Source: Snodgrassella alvi
GTDB lineage: Bacteria > Pseudomonadota > Gammaproteobacteria > Burkholderiales > Neisseriaceae
Assembly: GCF_002777425.1 (NCBI RefSeq)
Contig: NZ_MDVC01000055.1
Location: 1 to 64,000 of the forward strand
Direction: 5' to 3'
Length of the DNA: 64,000 nt
Shown: positions 38,624-48,421 of the stretch, piece by piece
Layout: every line of letters begins with the position of its first letter
Numbering within the stretch: position 1 is the stretch's first letter
The notes under the pieces: model-generated
Told to the model about the DNA's origin: nothing
What the model saw: only the letters and a program-made list of their open reading frames with translations
The model's database searches: none
Made by a program: the position numbers and the translations under genes

Positions 38624-39652
38624 TTAGGCGAACGGTGTAACTTCCATGCCAAACATGGCGCGGGCGGTGTTCAGCATCTGGCAGCTAAAGCCCCATTCAT
38701 TATCGTACCATGCCAGTACTTTTACCATATTGCCATTGGTTACTTTAGTTAAAGTACTGTCAAAAATCGATGCCTGAGGCATATGATTAAAATCGGTGGA
38801 AACCAGTGGCAAAGTGTTGTAGCCTAGGATGTGCTGCATACTGCCTTCACTGGCGGCTTTAACGATGGCATTCACTTCTTCTACACTGGTATCGCGTGCC
38901 GCTTCAAAGGTTAAATCAACCAGTGAAACATTGATTGTGGGTACGCGTACCGAAAAACCGTCAAATTTACCCTGTAATTCAGGTAGTACCAGTCCCACAG
39001 CCTTGGCCGCACCAGTTTTGGTTGGAATCAGGTTTTCCACCGCACTGCGGGCACGGCGCAAATCTTTATGCCGAACATCTGTCAGAACCTGATCATTGGT
39101 GAACGCATGAATGGTAGTCATCAAACCTTTCACCATGCCCAGCTCGTCATTAATGGCTTTGGCCACCGGTGCCAGACAGTTGGTTGTGCAGGAACCGTTG
39201 GATATCACCGTCATTTCCGGTGTCAGTACCTGATGGTTCACACCATATACCACAGTAGCATCCACATCGGCGCCGCCAGGTGCAGAAATCAGAACCTTTT
39301 TCGCACCACTGTGTAAATGAACACTGGCTTTTTCCTTGCTGGTAAATGCACCGGTACATTCCAGTACCAGATCAACACCTAATTCACCCCAAGGCAGTTC
39401 TGCCGGATTGCGGGTAGCGAAAAAGCGGATACGATCGCCGTTAATGATTAAAGCATCATCATCACATGAAACATCTGCGGCAAAACGGCCATGAACCGTA
39501 TCAAACTTTGTCAGATGGGCACTGGTTTCCAGTGAACCACTGGCATTTACCGCGACAATTTCAAACTGGTTGCGCAGGTTATAGTCATAAATTGCACGCA
39601 ATACCTGGCGGCCGATACGGCCATAACCATTAATGGCAACTTTTAATGTCAT
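38624..39652 (-). CDS. Glyceraldehyde-3-phosphate dehydrogenase
   Basis: A 342-residue GAPDH interconverting glyceraldehyde-3-phosphate and 1,3-bisphosphoglycerate. N-terminal [16 protein letters not shown] is the dinucleotide site, the catalytic Cys155 is in SNGSCTTNC, and WYDNEWGF closes the domain. The loop after the second strand reads [10 protein letters not shown], lacking the Asp usually found in NAD-specific enzymes, so NADP use is possible. AAGGAATAAGC precedes the ATG. Erythrose-4-phosphate dehydrogenase is a less likely alternative. The gene is monocistronic. Confidence 0.93.
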   Translation of the reverse strand: MTLKVAINGYGRIGRQVLRAIYDYNLRNQFEIVAVNASGSLETSAHLTKFDTVHGRFAADVSCDDDALIINGDRIRFFATRNPAELPWGELGVDLVLECTGAFTSKEKASVHLHSGAKKVLISAPGGADVDATVVYGVNHQVLTPEMTVISNGSCTTNCLAPVAKAINDELGMVKGLMTTIHAFTNDQVLTDVRHKDLRRARSAVENLIPTKTGAAKAVGLVLPELQGKFDGFSVRVPTINVSLVDLTFEAARDTSVEEVNAIVKAASEGSMQHILGYNTLPLVSTDFNHMPQASIFDSTLTKVTNGNMVKVLAWYDNEWGFSCQMLNTARAMFGMEVTPFA

Positions 39653-39778
39653 GCTTATTCCTTTTCAAATCAACAAAAACGGTCAGGTGAATTTGGGGTA
39701 AAGAGTGCTAAATAGTTTAAATCGCACAAAAAACACCATGTATTATTATAGCGGAACCAGCCTGATTCTACATCAGCA

Positions 39779-40357
39779 TCAGCGTATTCCTGTTTCAGCG
39801 GGTATTGTCGTTAGCATTTGCTGGAAAGCCTGCGCCATGCTGTTTATATCCAGCCAGCCCATGGTACTGAATACGAGCAGCAGCATACCCCCTGCCAGAC
39901 TAGTGATTAAAAAATAGATAATATAAGCCAAGCCTACTTTGAAAACATTTTGCTGGCTGATGCGTACAAAACCAGACACCTGCACCACCATTGTCCATAT
40001 CAGCCAGAAAGATCCCGGGGTGGCTAATGCCTGTGGCCAGTACAGCATCGCTATCATTGGTAGTATCAGTGCCTCAGTAACCAGTACATAACCATACCAT
40101 TGCCCCGGCTGCTTGCTGTAGTAGCCTAAAATAGTCTGCATTGTCATACCCAGAATACCCCAGCGCAACACTGTTAATGCCAGAATGAAAGCAGTTATAC
40201 CAGCCTGATGTCCCAAAATCTGCGACATATTGGCCATATTGATCAAGCCAAGTGCCAGCAAAACCGGCACTATAATTAACGGAGAGTAACGATAATGCGT
40301 TTTAGGATAAAAGCGCAGACGCAGGGCAGCCCATGCGTCCAGAAAAAATTGATACAT
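39779..40357 (-). CDS. Multi-pass membrane protein, function unknown
   Basis: A 192-residue protein (ATG 40357, MYQFFLDAWAALRLRFYP) with about five or six hydrophobic helices: PLIIVPVLLALGLINMA, AFILALTVLRWGILGM, VLVTEALILPMIAML, FWLIWTMVVQVSG and IIYFLITSLAGGMLLLV. It looks like a Yip1-type small membrane protein, but I am not sure. The longer frame to 40393 has no better start. It stands between the gapdh promoter and folD on the minus strand. Confidence 0.7.
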   Translation of the reverse strand: MYQFFLDAWAALRLRFYPKTHYRYSPLIIVPVLLALGLINMANMSQILGHQAGITAFILALTVLRWGILGMTMQTILGYYSKQPGQWYGYVLVTEALILPMIAMLYWPQALATPGSFWLIWTMVVQVSGFVRISQQNVFKVGLAYIIYFLITSLAGGMLLLVFSTMGWLDINSMAQAFQQMLTTIPAETGIR

Positions 40358-40610
40358 TACATTAATACCACAATAGTTTGTTAAATAAACCAAGACAACT
40401 GCTTCAGAAACGCTGCCAGCTTGTCGTGTGCCGCTGGTTGATACAGTGGTCCGGGATTTTTGCCAGTGTTTATAGAATAATCTTTGATTCAGTATAGCTG
40501 CTTTATTCTACTGCATCATAACAATACACCGGTTAAAAAGCCGATACATGCTTTCTATGTCATGCATTGCAATACAGAGCAGCGTCGCCTCTTAATTATG
40601 TTGCGTGATG

Positions 40611-41474
40611 TCACAGTCGCTGTGTATCGTGAATTTCCGCCGCTTGCAGTGTATTTTCCATTAAGGTCGCGATAGTCATGGGGCCAACTCCACCCGGTAC
40701 CGGCGTAATCATTGCAGCACGTTCTTTGGCAGTCTCAAACTCTACATCACCGCATAACTGCCCGTTTTCCAGTCGGTTAATCCCCACATCTATAACCACT
40801 GCACCCGGTTTAATCCATTCACCTTTGACAAACTCTGGAATGCCGACACCCGCTACCACAATATCGGCGGCAGCAACTTCCTGCGCCAGATTCTGAGTAG
40901 CACTGTGACAAACTGTTACAGTTGCACGTGCCAGTAGCAATTCTAATGCTTGCGGTCGGCCGACAATATTCGAAGCACCAATCACGACGGCTTTTTTACC
41001 GGTTATTTCAACCTGATAAGCATCGAGTAATGTCATCACTCCTTTAGGTGTACATGGGCGCATTAACGGCATTTTCACTGCCAAACGGCCTACATTATAC
41101 GGATGGAAACCATCTACATCTTTGTGTGGCACAATTCGTTCCAGTATCTTCTGACCGTCAATGTGCGCAGGCAGAGGTAATTGCACCAGAATACCGTCAA
41201 CACCGTTGTCAGCATTCATCTCGTCGATCAGTGCCAGTAATTCAACTTCACTGGTCTGTGCTGGCAACTCGTAGCTGCGTGATTCAAATCCGATGGTTTC
41301 ACAGGCACGTTTTTTATTGCGTACATATACTGCACTGGCCGGATCTTCGCCTACCAGCACCACAGCCAGACAGGGACGATGTAGCCGGTTGTCCAGCCGC
41401 TGTTGTACGCGCGCAGCCAAGTTTTGTAGAATTTGTTGGGAAATTTTTTTACCATCAATGAGTTGTGCGGTCAT
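40611..41474 (-). CDS. folD: Methylene-tetrahydrofolate dehydrogenase/cyclohydrolase FolD
   Basis: A 287-residue bifunctional enzyme of one-carbon metabolism: 5,10-methylene-THF to methenyl-THF (NADP) and then 10-formyl-THF. The signature [14 protein letters not shown] includes the catalytic Lys, with [20 protein letters not shown] (Rossmann loop) and the C-terminal [10 protein letters not shown]. Length is normal. It is preceded by ~150 bases and then the tRNA Pro-Arg-His cluster on the other strand. Confidence 0.96.
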   Translation of the reverse strand: MTAQLIDGKKISQQILQNLAARVQQRLDNRLHRPCLAVVLVGEDPASAVYVRNKKRACETIGFESRSYELPAQTSEVELLALIDEMNADNGVDGILVQLPLPAHIDGQKILERIVPHKDVDGFHPYNVGRLAVKMPLMRPCTPKGVMTLLDAYQVEITGKKAVVIGASNIVGRPQALELLLARATVTVCHSATQNLAQEVAAADIVVAGVGIPEFVKGEWIKPGAVVIDVGINRLENGQLCGDVEFETAKERAAMITPVPGGVGPMTIATLMENTLQAAEIHDTQRL

Positions 41475-41649
41475 CAGAATATTCCAGACAGAAAGGAAAG
41501 ATTATGCTGCTGGCCAGCAGTCAGCAGCCAATATTCAGAAAAATAGTATTGTCGCATTTTTTTTCGGTGGTTTCATCTGCTTTTATCTACTGCCACCAAC
41601 ATAAATCGGCAATAATTCAAAAATATGGCAAAAAAATTTGCTTTACCTC

Positions 41650-41678
41650 TTGACGATAGTTTTTTAGAGCTGTATAGT
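41650..41678 (+). promoter_or_regulatory. Promoter of the tRNA Pro-Arg-His cluster
   Basis: TTGACG (41650-41655) and TATAGT (41673-41678) are exactly 17 bases apart, 13 bases before the mature 5' end of tRNA-Pro. Five of six bases match each consensus hexamer. The GC-containing stretch downstream is a plausible stable-RNA discriminator. Confidence 0.8.
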
Positions 41679-41691
41679 TCGCCTCTCTCGT

Positions 41692-41769
41692 CGGGGTGTA
41701 GCGCAGCCTGGTTAGCGCATCTGCTTTGGGAGCAGAGGGTCGTGAGTTCGAATCCCACCACCCCGACCA
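41692..41769 (+). tRNA. tRNA-Pro (UGG)
   Basis: A complete cloverleaf. The acceptor arm CGGGGTG pairs with CACCCCG, the anticodon loop TTTGGGA gives anticodon TGG, TTCGAAT forms the T loop, and CCA is encoded. It is first in a three-tRNA transcript. Confidence 0.97.
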
Positions 41770-41807
41770 TATCGACTGAATCCTTATCCGGATAGATTTG
41801 AGAGCAC

Positions 41808-41884
41808 GCGCCCGTAGCTCAACCGGATAGAGCACCGGCCTTCTAAGCCGGGGGTTACAGGTTCGATTCCTGTCGGGCGCACCA
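41808..41884 (+). tRNA. tRNA-Arg (UCU)
   Basis: A complete cloverleaf with acceptor GCGCCCG/CGGGCGC, anticodon loop CTTCTAA giving TCT, T loop TTCGATT and encoded CCA. It reads the AGA/AGG codons. Confidence 0.97.
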
Positions 41885-41904
41885 AAGTTTGAAAAAGTTT
41901 TTAT

Positions 41905-41981
41905 GGTGGCTGTAGCTCAGTTGGTAGAGCCCTGGATTGTGATTCCAGTTGTCGTGGGTTCGAGCCCCATCAGCCACCCCA
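41905..41981 (+). tRNA. tRNA-His (GUG)
   Basis: A complete cloverleaf with acceptor GTGGCTG/CAGCCAC, anticodon loop TTGTGAT giving GTG, and encoded CCA. The extra G at position -1 (41905), required for histidyl-tRNA, is encoded and faces C at 41978. Confidence 0.97.
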
Positions 41982-41985
41982 CTAT

Positions 41986-42014
41986 AAAAGCCCAAGCCCT
42001 CTGCTTGGGCTTTT
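41986..42014 (+). terminator. Terminator of the tRNA cluster
   Basis: AAAAGCCCAAGC (41986-41997) pairs with GCTTGGGCTTTT (42003-42014), with a five-base loop. It lies five bases after tRNA-His, and T-rich sequence follows. Confidence 0.9.
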
Positions 42015-42114
42015 AACTTTTATACGCCAGCCTTTTATAATCCGGTATCGCCTGCTAAACTTGCTATCTATTACACCTTATCATAATAGTTGCTTATAAA
42101 ACTGCTATTCCGCT

Positions 42115-43287
42115 ATGAATAAAACTGCAACTGAACTGCCGATGCTAACTATAGCCTTGTGTGCCGGAGAAGCATCTGGTGATTTACTGGGTGCTCATCT
42201 GATGAATGCCATTCGTGCACGTTATCCTCATGTACGTTTTGTTGGTATCGGCGGGCCGCGGATGTTGGCTGCGGGGATACAGAGCCTGTATGATCAGGAA
42301 AAACTGGCGGTACGCGGTTTTGTTGAGGTAGTAAAAAAATTACCGGAAATTCTGGCTATTCGTCGCGGTTTGATTCAGGCACTGAAAAAAAACCGCCCGC
42401 AGGTATTTGTAGGCATTGATGCACCGGATTTTAATCTGGGTGTCGCAGAAAGCTTAAAGCGTGCCGGTATTGCCACCGTACATTATGTCAGCCCATCTGT
42501 ATGGGCATGGCGGCGTAAGCGGGTAAAAAAAATTGTTAAGCAAGTAGATGAGGTATTGTGTCTGTTTCCGATGGAACCAGAGCTATACCAGCAGGCTGGT
42601 GGTCGTGCCCGCTTCGTTGGCCATCCCCTTGCCCAGACTTTGCCACAGAGTGTTGACCGAATGGCAAAACGGCAGCAACTGAAATTGCCTGAACAGGCAC
42701 CAGTATTTGTTTTAATGCCAGGCAGCCGGGTCAGTGAAATCGATTTTATGGCGCCACTGTTTTTACAGGCAGCAGAAATTATTCATCAGCGTTATCCACA
42801 GGCGCAGTTCTTATTGCCACTGGCAACGACGGCAACGCGGCAGCGAATGCAGGCAATACTGGCTCAGCCAGTCTGGCAAAAATTGCCTGTGCGTTTAATG
42901 TCAGCCCATGCGGAAATGGCCTGTCAGGCAGCAGATGTGGCGCTGGTTACCAGTGGCACGGCTACGCTGGAAGTAGCTTTATGCCAGTGTCCGATGGTCA
43001 TCAGTTATAAAATTTCACCCTTAACATATGCTTATGTCAAATATAAAATTAAGGTTCCGTATGTTGGTTTGCCAAATATCTTGTTAGGCAAAGGTGTGGT
43101 GCCCGAACTGCTACAGAGTAACGCTACAGCACAAAAACTGGCGCAAGCAGTAATTCACTGGTATGAATCGCCGCAGGAAGTACAAAGCTTGCAGGCCGAT
43201 TTTTCAACATTGCATCAGCAATTACGTTTAAATACGGATGAACTGGCCGCACAGGCAGTCTTACAGCATGCAACGGGACAGATATGA
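42115..43287 (+). CDS. lpxB: Lipid-A-disaccharide synthase
   Basis: A 390-residue GT19 glycosyltransferase that joins UDP-2,3-diacylglucosamine and lipid X to make lipid A disaccharide on the inner face of the inner membrane. [42 protein letters not shown] and LLPGSR-like [11 protein letters not shown] blocks are diagnostic. The stop overlaps the rnhB start (ATGA). The lpxB-rnhB order is common in proteobacteria. Confidence 0.96.
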   Translation: MNKTATELPMLTIALCAGEASGDLLGAHLMNAIRARYPHVRFVGIGGPRMLAAGIQSLYDQEKLAVRGFVEVVKKLPEILAIRRGLIQALKKNRPQVFVGIDAPDFNLGVAESLKRAGIATVHYVSPSVWAWRRKRVKKIVKQVDEVLCLFPMEPELYQQAGGRARFVGHPLAQTLPQSVDRMAKRQQLKLPEQAPVFVLMPGSRVSEIDFMAPLFLQAAEIIHQRYPQAQFLLPLATTATRQRMQAILAQPVWQKLPVRLMSAHAEMACQAADVALVTSGTATLEVALCQCPMVISYKISPLTYAYVKYKIKVPYVGLPNILLGKGVVPELLQSNATAQKLAQAVIHWYESPQEVQSLQADFSTLHQQLRLNTDELAAQAVLQHATGQI

Positions 43288-43889
43288 GTATGGATTTAGT
43301 CGTATTACCCAGCCATGCCGGTGTGGACGAAGCCGGCCGCGGGCCTTTGGTGGGCAGTGTATATGCAGCAGCAGTTATCTTGCCGGCAGATTATGATTTA
43401 CCCGGTCTTACTGATTCAAAAAAATTATCTGAAAAGAAACGTGATGCGCTGGCGGTGCGGATTAAGCAACAGGCAACTGCTTGGTCAGTGGCAGCAGCTG
43501 ATGTAGCCGAAATTCATCAATATAATATTCTGTTTGCAACCATGCGCGCCATGGCTCGGGCAGTAGCTGGCTTGCATATCAAGCCAGCCAAAGTCTGGAT
43601 AGATGGTAACCGCATACCCACTGATTTGTCTTTGCCAGCAGAAGCAGTAGTCAAAGGTGATCTGAAAATAGCTGCTATTTCTGCTGCTTCGATTCTGGCT
43701 AAGACAGCGCGGGATGCAGAAATGTACGCACTGGATAAGCACTATCCCCAGTATGGTTTTGCCAAACATAAGGGTTATGGTACAGCCGCACATCTGGCTG
43801 CTCTAAAGCAATTTGGCGTATTGCCACAGCATCGTCAGGATTTTGCGCCAGTAAAAGCATTACTTGCACAGGGGAAATGCTTTGATTGA
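43284..43889 (+). CDS. rnhB: Ribonuclease HII
   Basis: A 201-residue enzyme that cuts RNA in RNA-DNA hybrids, including single misincorporated ribonucleotides. [20 protein letters not shown] carries the first acidic residues; [30 protein letters not shown] and [14 protein letters not shown] complete the RNase HII pattern. The start is coupled to lpxB (ATGA overlap). A bidirectional terminator follows. Confidence 0.96.
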   Translation: MSMDLVVLPSHAGVDEAGRGPLVGSVYAAAVILPADYDLPGLTDSKKLSEKKRDALAVRIKQQATAWSVAAADVAEIHQYNILFATMRAMARAVAGLHIKPAKVWIDGNRIPTDLSLPAEAVVKGDLKIAAISAASILAKTARDAEMYALDKHYPQYGFAKHKGYGTAAHLAALKQFGVLPQHRQDFAPVKALLAQGKCFD

Positions 43890-44036
43890 GATTATTGCTT
43901 GATAACATTTTTCAAGCAATCTGTAGATTTTTATGAATTTTATGGTTTAATAAATTGATAGCCAGATTATTCTAGAGATTCACTGGTACGGTAGATAAGC
44001 AAGTGAAGCTGGTAATACATTTGTGCTATAAAATAA

Positions 44037-44064
44037 AAAACGCTTTCCGTGTAGAAAGCGTTTT
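44037..44064. terminator. Bidirectional terminator between rnhB and dksA
   Basis: AAAACGCTTTC (44037-44047) pairs perfectly with GAAAGCGTTTT (44054-44064) with a six-base loop. A-rich and T-rich flanks make it work in both directions. Confidence 0.9.
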
Positions 44065-44083
44065 AGCTGCTATCTATTTACAA

Positions 44084-44500
44084 TCAGTCCACAAACTGTT
44101 TTTTAATCCGTTCACGCCGTTCTTGTGCTTCAACTGACAGAGTAGCAGTAGGGCGAGCCAGCAGCCGTTTCAGACCGATTGGTTCACCTGTATCCTGACA
44201 AAAACCATAATCACCTTCATCCAGCTGGCGCAGGGAGGCCTGAATCTTGCTCAATAGCTTACGTTCGCGGTCACGGGTACGTAGCTCCAGTGCGTATTCT
44301 TCTTCCAGCGTAGCGCGGTCTGCTGGGTCAGGCGTAGTAGCCTGTTCCTGTAAGTGGCCGGCGGTGTTGTTGGCGTTATGAATCAGTTCATCCTGAAGTT
44401 TCAACAGCAAATCACGGAAGAAAGTTTGATGTTCTTCATTCATGTACTCCTCTTCAGGGCCATTCCAGGCTTGGATATCTTGTTCTGTGAGTTTAGCCAT
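44084..44500 (-). CDS. dksA: RNA polymerase-binding transcription factor DksA
   Basis: A 138-residue DksA that modulates RNA polymerase with ppGpp. The coiled-coil tip has DPADRATLEEE, fitting the DXXDXA motif that enters the polymerase channel. The C-terminal finger, however, keeps one Cys (YGFCQDTGEPIG); the other three ligand positions are Thr, Ser and Ala, so zinc cannot be held in the usual way. GLKRLLARPTATLS confirms the family. The start is ATG 44500. The longer frame to 44536 adds 12 residues without support. Confidence 0.93.
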   Translation of the reverse strand: MAKLTEQDIQAWNGPEEEYMNEEHQTFFRDLLLKLQDELIHNANNTAGHLQEQATTPDPADRATLEEEYALELRTRDRERKLLSKIQASLRQLDEGDYGFCQDTGEPIGLKRLLARPTATLSVEAQERRERIKKQFVD

Positions 44501-44662
44501 TGTACAGTCTTTCTTTTGCGTAGCTCGATTAAGCAATTAGCTCAGGAATTGACAGCTTAATCTGTTTGTAAACACAACAGATGCTGGCTGTCATGCTGTT
44601 AAAAAAGTCCGGGCATGATAGCATGTTTTTATATACTATTCGTAATTTTGCATTCGACAACA

Positions 44663-45226
44663 TTATCCGCTAATCAGCCAGTATGAAATTTTGCTGCCCG
44701 CCTGTGGTAACCACCAGTCCAGACAAAGCCATAACACCAGCAGAATAACTGTCGCAGAAAAATCATATTTGCCGATTCGCAGAAAGGCAAACGGGCGGGT
44801 TAGCGGTATATAAATGCGCTGCAAGGTAAGCAATAATACAGAATAAGGTTTGCTCAGACTTAAAAACATCCGTATTACCAGTCCGATAAACAGGGCATAG
44901 CAAAGCGCTTTCAGGGAAAACAGAATACAAAATAACAAACTGGCGGTAATAACACGGGCATCCGGCTGTATCCATGTAAAGGCAATAAACAGATTGAGTG
45001 CTGTAGCCAGATAATAAATGATGATGGTAGCCAGAATACAGGCACCGTCCCAATGTCTCAGTGGCGGCGTGATTCTGCGTAAAGGGCGTATCAGCCAATT
45101 GGTACTGTGCACACAAAACTGGGCTAGCGGATGTAGAAAAGGTAAATTACCCCACTGTAACAAAAGCCGTGCCCAGCATATGATGGACAGAGCACTGGCT
45201 AATAAAAATAATGTTTTACTAATCAC
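44663..45226 (-). CDS. YggT-family membrane protein
   Basis: A 187-residue protein with two YGGT repeats, each a pair of hydrophobic helices with a conserved amphipathic linker (NWLIRPLRRITPPL and LQRIYIPLTRPFAFL). The family is found next to proC and yggS in many bacteria, and here it follows proC by eight bases. The role is poorly defined; osmotic stress and membrane protein assembly have been suggested for relatives. Probably cotranscribed with proC. Confidence 0.88.
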   Translation of the reverse strand: MISKTLFLLASALSIICWARLLLQWGNLPFLHPLAQFCVHSTNWLIRPLRRITPPLRHWDGACILATIIIYYLATALNLFIAFTWIQPDARVITASLLFCILFSLKALCYALFIGLVIRMFLSLSKPYSVLLLTLQRIYIPLTRPFAFLRIGKYDFSATVILLVLWLCLDWWLPQAGSKISYWLISG

Positions 45227-45234
45227 ACGATACC

Positions 45235-46029
45235 TTAAGGAGCAAGCTGTTTTTGCATTTCTTCTGCCCGCGCAACACTGGCGGCCACCCCATCAACCAC
45301 TACCTGTGTTAGTTGATGCTGTTCAAAAACTGAGGTAGCCGCAAATGTGGTGCCACCTTTAGAAGTCACATTTTTTTGTAACTGTACAAATTCAATACCG
45401 GATTGTTGTGCCAGAGATACCGCCCCTTTGAATGTGCCCAGGCTTAACAGGTATGCTTCTTCTGCGCTGAAACCCTGTTGTATTGCTGCCTGCTGTAGGG
45501 CATTGAGAAAATAGAACACATAAGCTGGGCCACTGCCGCTGATACCAGCAATCCGGTTAATGCCACTTTCTTCTTCCAGCCACACCACATCACCAGTGGT
45601 ACGCATGATATTTTCAGCGACAGCCCTGTCTGCTGCATCTATATTTGCCGGTGCGAATAAACCGGAAATGCCCAGGCCAATTTGACACGGGGTATTGGGC
45701 ATAATCCGGATGATACGCTGGTGATTACCCAGAAACTGGCGCAGAATGTCTACGGTTAATCCCGCGGCAATGCTGAGTACCAATGCACCATTGACTTTGA
45801 TATCTGCGGTAGCCTGCTGTATATCCTGTGGTTTAACCGCCAGCACCAAGACATCGGCAGCAGTCAGCTCAGGTAGTTTGTCACTGCTGTGTATCCGATA
45901 ACAGCTGCTCAAATGCTCGCGCTTCTCCTGATTACGGTCAATGACTGTAATATCATAGCCACCTTGCCTGCTCATGCCAGCGACAATAGCAGAGGCCATA
46001 TTGCCCCCGCCAAGAAAATAAACACTCAT
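45235..46029 (-). CDS. proC: Pyrroline-5-carboxylate reductase
   Basis: A 264-residue enzyme for the last step of proline synthesis using NAD(P)H. FLGGGNMASAIVAGM is the Rossmann site, and RIMPNTPCQIGLGISGL and GISGSGPAYVFYFL are family blocks. The C-terminal SKGGTTFAA motif is present. GAGGAAA lies before the ATG. The yggS homologue, often adjacent, is about 3 kb away. Confidence 0.96.
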   Translation of the reverse strand: MSVYFLGGGNMASAIVAGMSRQGGYDITVIDRNQEKREHLSSCYRIHSSDKLPELTAADVLVLAVKPQDIQQATADIKVNGALVLSIAAGLTVDILRQFLGNHQRIIRIMPNTPCQIGLGISGLFAPANIDAADRAVAENIMRTTGDVVWLEEESGINRIAGISGSGPAYVFYFLNALQQAAIQQGFSAEEAYLLSLGTFKGAVSLAQQSGIEFVQLQKNVTSKGGTTFAATSVFEQHQLTQVVVDGVAASVARAEEMQKQLAP

Positions 46030-46345
46030 ATAATTTCCTCTTTTTTATTAAAAATTGAACAGCTCAATCAATAATACCGCTAACACTCAAATCAACTGAA
46101 TCAACATTAATTTTACAATAACTATTATTTGCTGATTACAGACATACGATATAAATCGTCCCGCAAACGCATAAAGCCGATATCCGCTTCTGGGATAGAT
46201 TGATTTAGTTAAAATTTACTGAATTAATCACCTTAATCTTACTGTAAATAACTAAATCTGCTGGATTTTATGTAAATTATGTATTAGTAATATGCCATAT
46301 TTTGATAAAGATAAAACCATTCAGGAGATTTATATTAACGAAAAA
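46030..46345. other. Intergenic, no feature seen
   Basis: This is the AT-rich region between proC and the decayed von Willebrand gene. It contains no intact gene, tRNA or clear hairpin. The right end may hold the old promoter of the pseudogene. Confidence 0.4.
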
Positions 46346-46359
46346 GGCAACAGTCCGCA

Positions 46360-46977
46360 TGACCAGTCCAAGTATCCTTATAATATTGATAACAGAGCAT
46401 ATTGAGTGCTTGTAATACACTGCATTCAGAGAGTGAATCACAAAAAATAGTAGTGAAGGGCGCTCTTGCTTCAGTTTTAGTCGCTGATGAGACAATGGAT
46501 CGTAGTTCTTTTATAGGTTTGATGGGCACTCGTTCTGAAGAATTTTAAGAAATACTAGAATACACTCAAATACTGCACAATATAAAAGTTATTCAGATAA
46601 GCCGATAAAACAGGTGGTTGCTAAACCAGTTAGTCCTTTCAGTCTGGATAAGGATACTGCCAGCTATGCAAATAACAGACGGGTTATATCTGCGGGAAAA
46701 ATGCCGCATGCGGATGCAGTGCGGGTAGAAGAATTTATTAATTATTTTCCAGATGTTTCGAATGAAAAATTAATCCCACTATCTGGTTCCCCGTTTGCTG
46801 CAATTTATGAATCGAGCCCAGTCCATAGAATGCAGATAAAGTTCTATTAAGGGTAAATATTAAAGTAAGAAATATCAATTTAATCAATTACCAACATGAA
46901 ATGTGGTGTTTCTGATAGATACATCCGGTTCGATATATGGTTCGGACAAATTGAATTTCTTTAAAATAATTTTTGTC
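46360..46977 (+). pseudogene. Decayed von Willebrand factor A lipoprotein (YfbK-like)
   Basis: Pieces of one protein lie in order but in shifting frames. First comes MTSPSILIILIT from 46360, then after a shift ILSACNTLHSESE (a lipobox with Cys) to a TAA near 46548. The YfbK-like block KPVSPFSLDKDTASYANN and DAVRVEEFINYF follows at 46614-46850. After stops, NVVFLIDTSGSI at 46900-46935 preserves the metal-site pattern DxSxG(S) of VWA domains. E. coli YfbK shows the same order. The rest of the ~500-residue gene is missing, so this is a dead remnant, not a functional gene. Confidence 0.8.
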
Positions 46978-47086
46978 TTTTCAATATGGATAATGAAGTG
47001 TTAGCATCATTAACATAAAGTCCGAGTGTAATATACTAACTTTCCGCAACAAGAATAATTATTTCAATATAACTGAATGTAATTCA

Positions 47087-48004
47087 ATGCATTTACCTAT
47101 TTCTAAATTGATGGGCGGTTTGAAGAAACGCATACACATTTTGGCCTGGTTAGCCTTAATTGCTCTATTTATTGGCCAATTGGGCTCTGTATATTGGATA
47201 TTTGAGCTGTTTTCGCACTTCACCCCCGTTTTATGTGCTGTTGTTTTTTCTAGTATATTTTTGTTGTCCAAGTAGAAAACAGCGTTTAGTGTTTGCTATT
47301 GTAGCTATTGCTGGCTGTTATTGGTGTTTAACCCCGTGGTTCATTACTCATTCAGCCGATACTACGCAAGCAAAACCTGTACGTTTCTTAAGCTATAACG
47401 TGTTGAATATCAATGCGCATATTGATACTGAAAGCAAGTGGCTGTTGAGAAATAATAGTGATGTTATTTTTCTGACGGAAACTTCTCTGGCCTGGGGCAG
47501 TGCACTTCAGCCTTTGGCAGAAACTACCCAGCATTGTGCTGAGTATAATGATTCTCCCTTTGGTATGGCTCTGTATTCACATCTGCCTTTAAAAAGCTGT
47601 GAAGTACGCTATACCACAGATAATGATATTTATCCCTATATCCGCGCCCAACTGCAAAATGGTCTGGTGGTATATGGTATTCATCCGCCCCCGCCGATTA
47701 CCGCAACTCTGGTAGAGGAGCGCAATAATCAGTTGCAGGCTCTGGCTACTATGATTAAGCAGGAAAAAATAATGTTATCGTGCTGGGTGATATGAATATC
47801 AGTGCTTTTTCACCGGTTTTTCGTGATTTTATTCAGGCAGTTGATGTGCATTTGACCAGCCCACGAGCGCGGCCGACTTGGCTACCTGCTTTGCTGTCGA
47901 TTGACCATGCATTGGTACGGCAATCAGATAAAGTAGTGGCGACAGGAAGCTATAGTTGGCATGGCTCCGACCATAAAGCGATATGGATTAGTTATGTGCC
48001 ATAA
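47087..48004 (+). pseudogene. Exonuclease/endonuclease/phosphatase family gene, two frameshifts
   Basis: Three consecutive frames encode one protein. 47087 to about 47260 gives an N-terminal membrane segment (LAWLALIALFIGQL). About 47260-47769 gives a second hydrophobic stretch and VRFLSYNVLNINAHI, DVIFLTET and the central EEP core. 47770-48004 gives VIVLGDMNISAFSP, IDHALV and SDHKAIW, the C-terminal catalytic blocks. Removing one T near 47244-47262 and adding one A to the A6 run at 47764-47769 restores a single ~305-residue protein. All EEP motifs survive, so inactivation is recent, or the shifts are sequencing errors or slippage sites. The role is unknown. Confidence 0.85.
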
Positions 48005-48421
48005 CATTTTACAAATAGGAAAAGATAAACACCTATCTCAGAATTGGTACATAGTACTATAACCTCTGTCTTCGAATACTGAACAGGAATTGTCCAACTT
48101 GAAAATGATTTCATGAATTGTGTCATTAAGCATTATTCAGATTTAACAGCCGCTATAAACATATGGTTCGTCGGGACCGGGTTGCTCGTATGCACTTTAT
48201 ATAAATAACCTATACAGTATCGCTTGTATGGTGCATAAAATAGGGTATGGACAAATATATGTCGCCATTGGTGTGAAAACCAAAATTTCGGTTTGAGTTG
48301 TTGTTATAGGTAATGATTTATCTCGACTAGTATAATCAGCTTCGTTTAGCACGTATGGCTAGTTAGCCAATTATTTTCAAATCAGGCACCCTGATTTACT
48401 GGGTTATAAAATGGCATTATT
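48005..48421. other. Intergenic, upstream of pdxY
   Basis: About 415 bases without an open frame of note on either strand, adjoining the two decayed genes. No hairpin or repeat was convincing. It may be residual DNA from further gene loss. Confidence 0.4.

Noticed and set aside
41617-41835. Minus-strand ORFs across the Pro/Arg tRNA genes
   Set aside because: They lie over clear tRNA genes and are artefacts of reading structural RNA.
46277-46529. Minus-strand ORFs over the VWA pseudogene
   Set aside because: Plus-strand remnants explain the sequence better; the antisense products match nothing.
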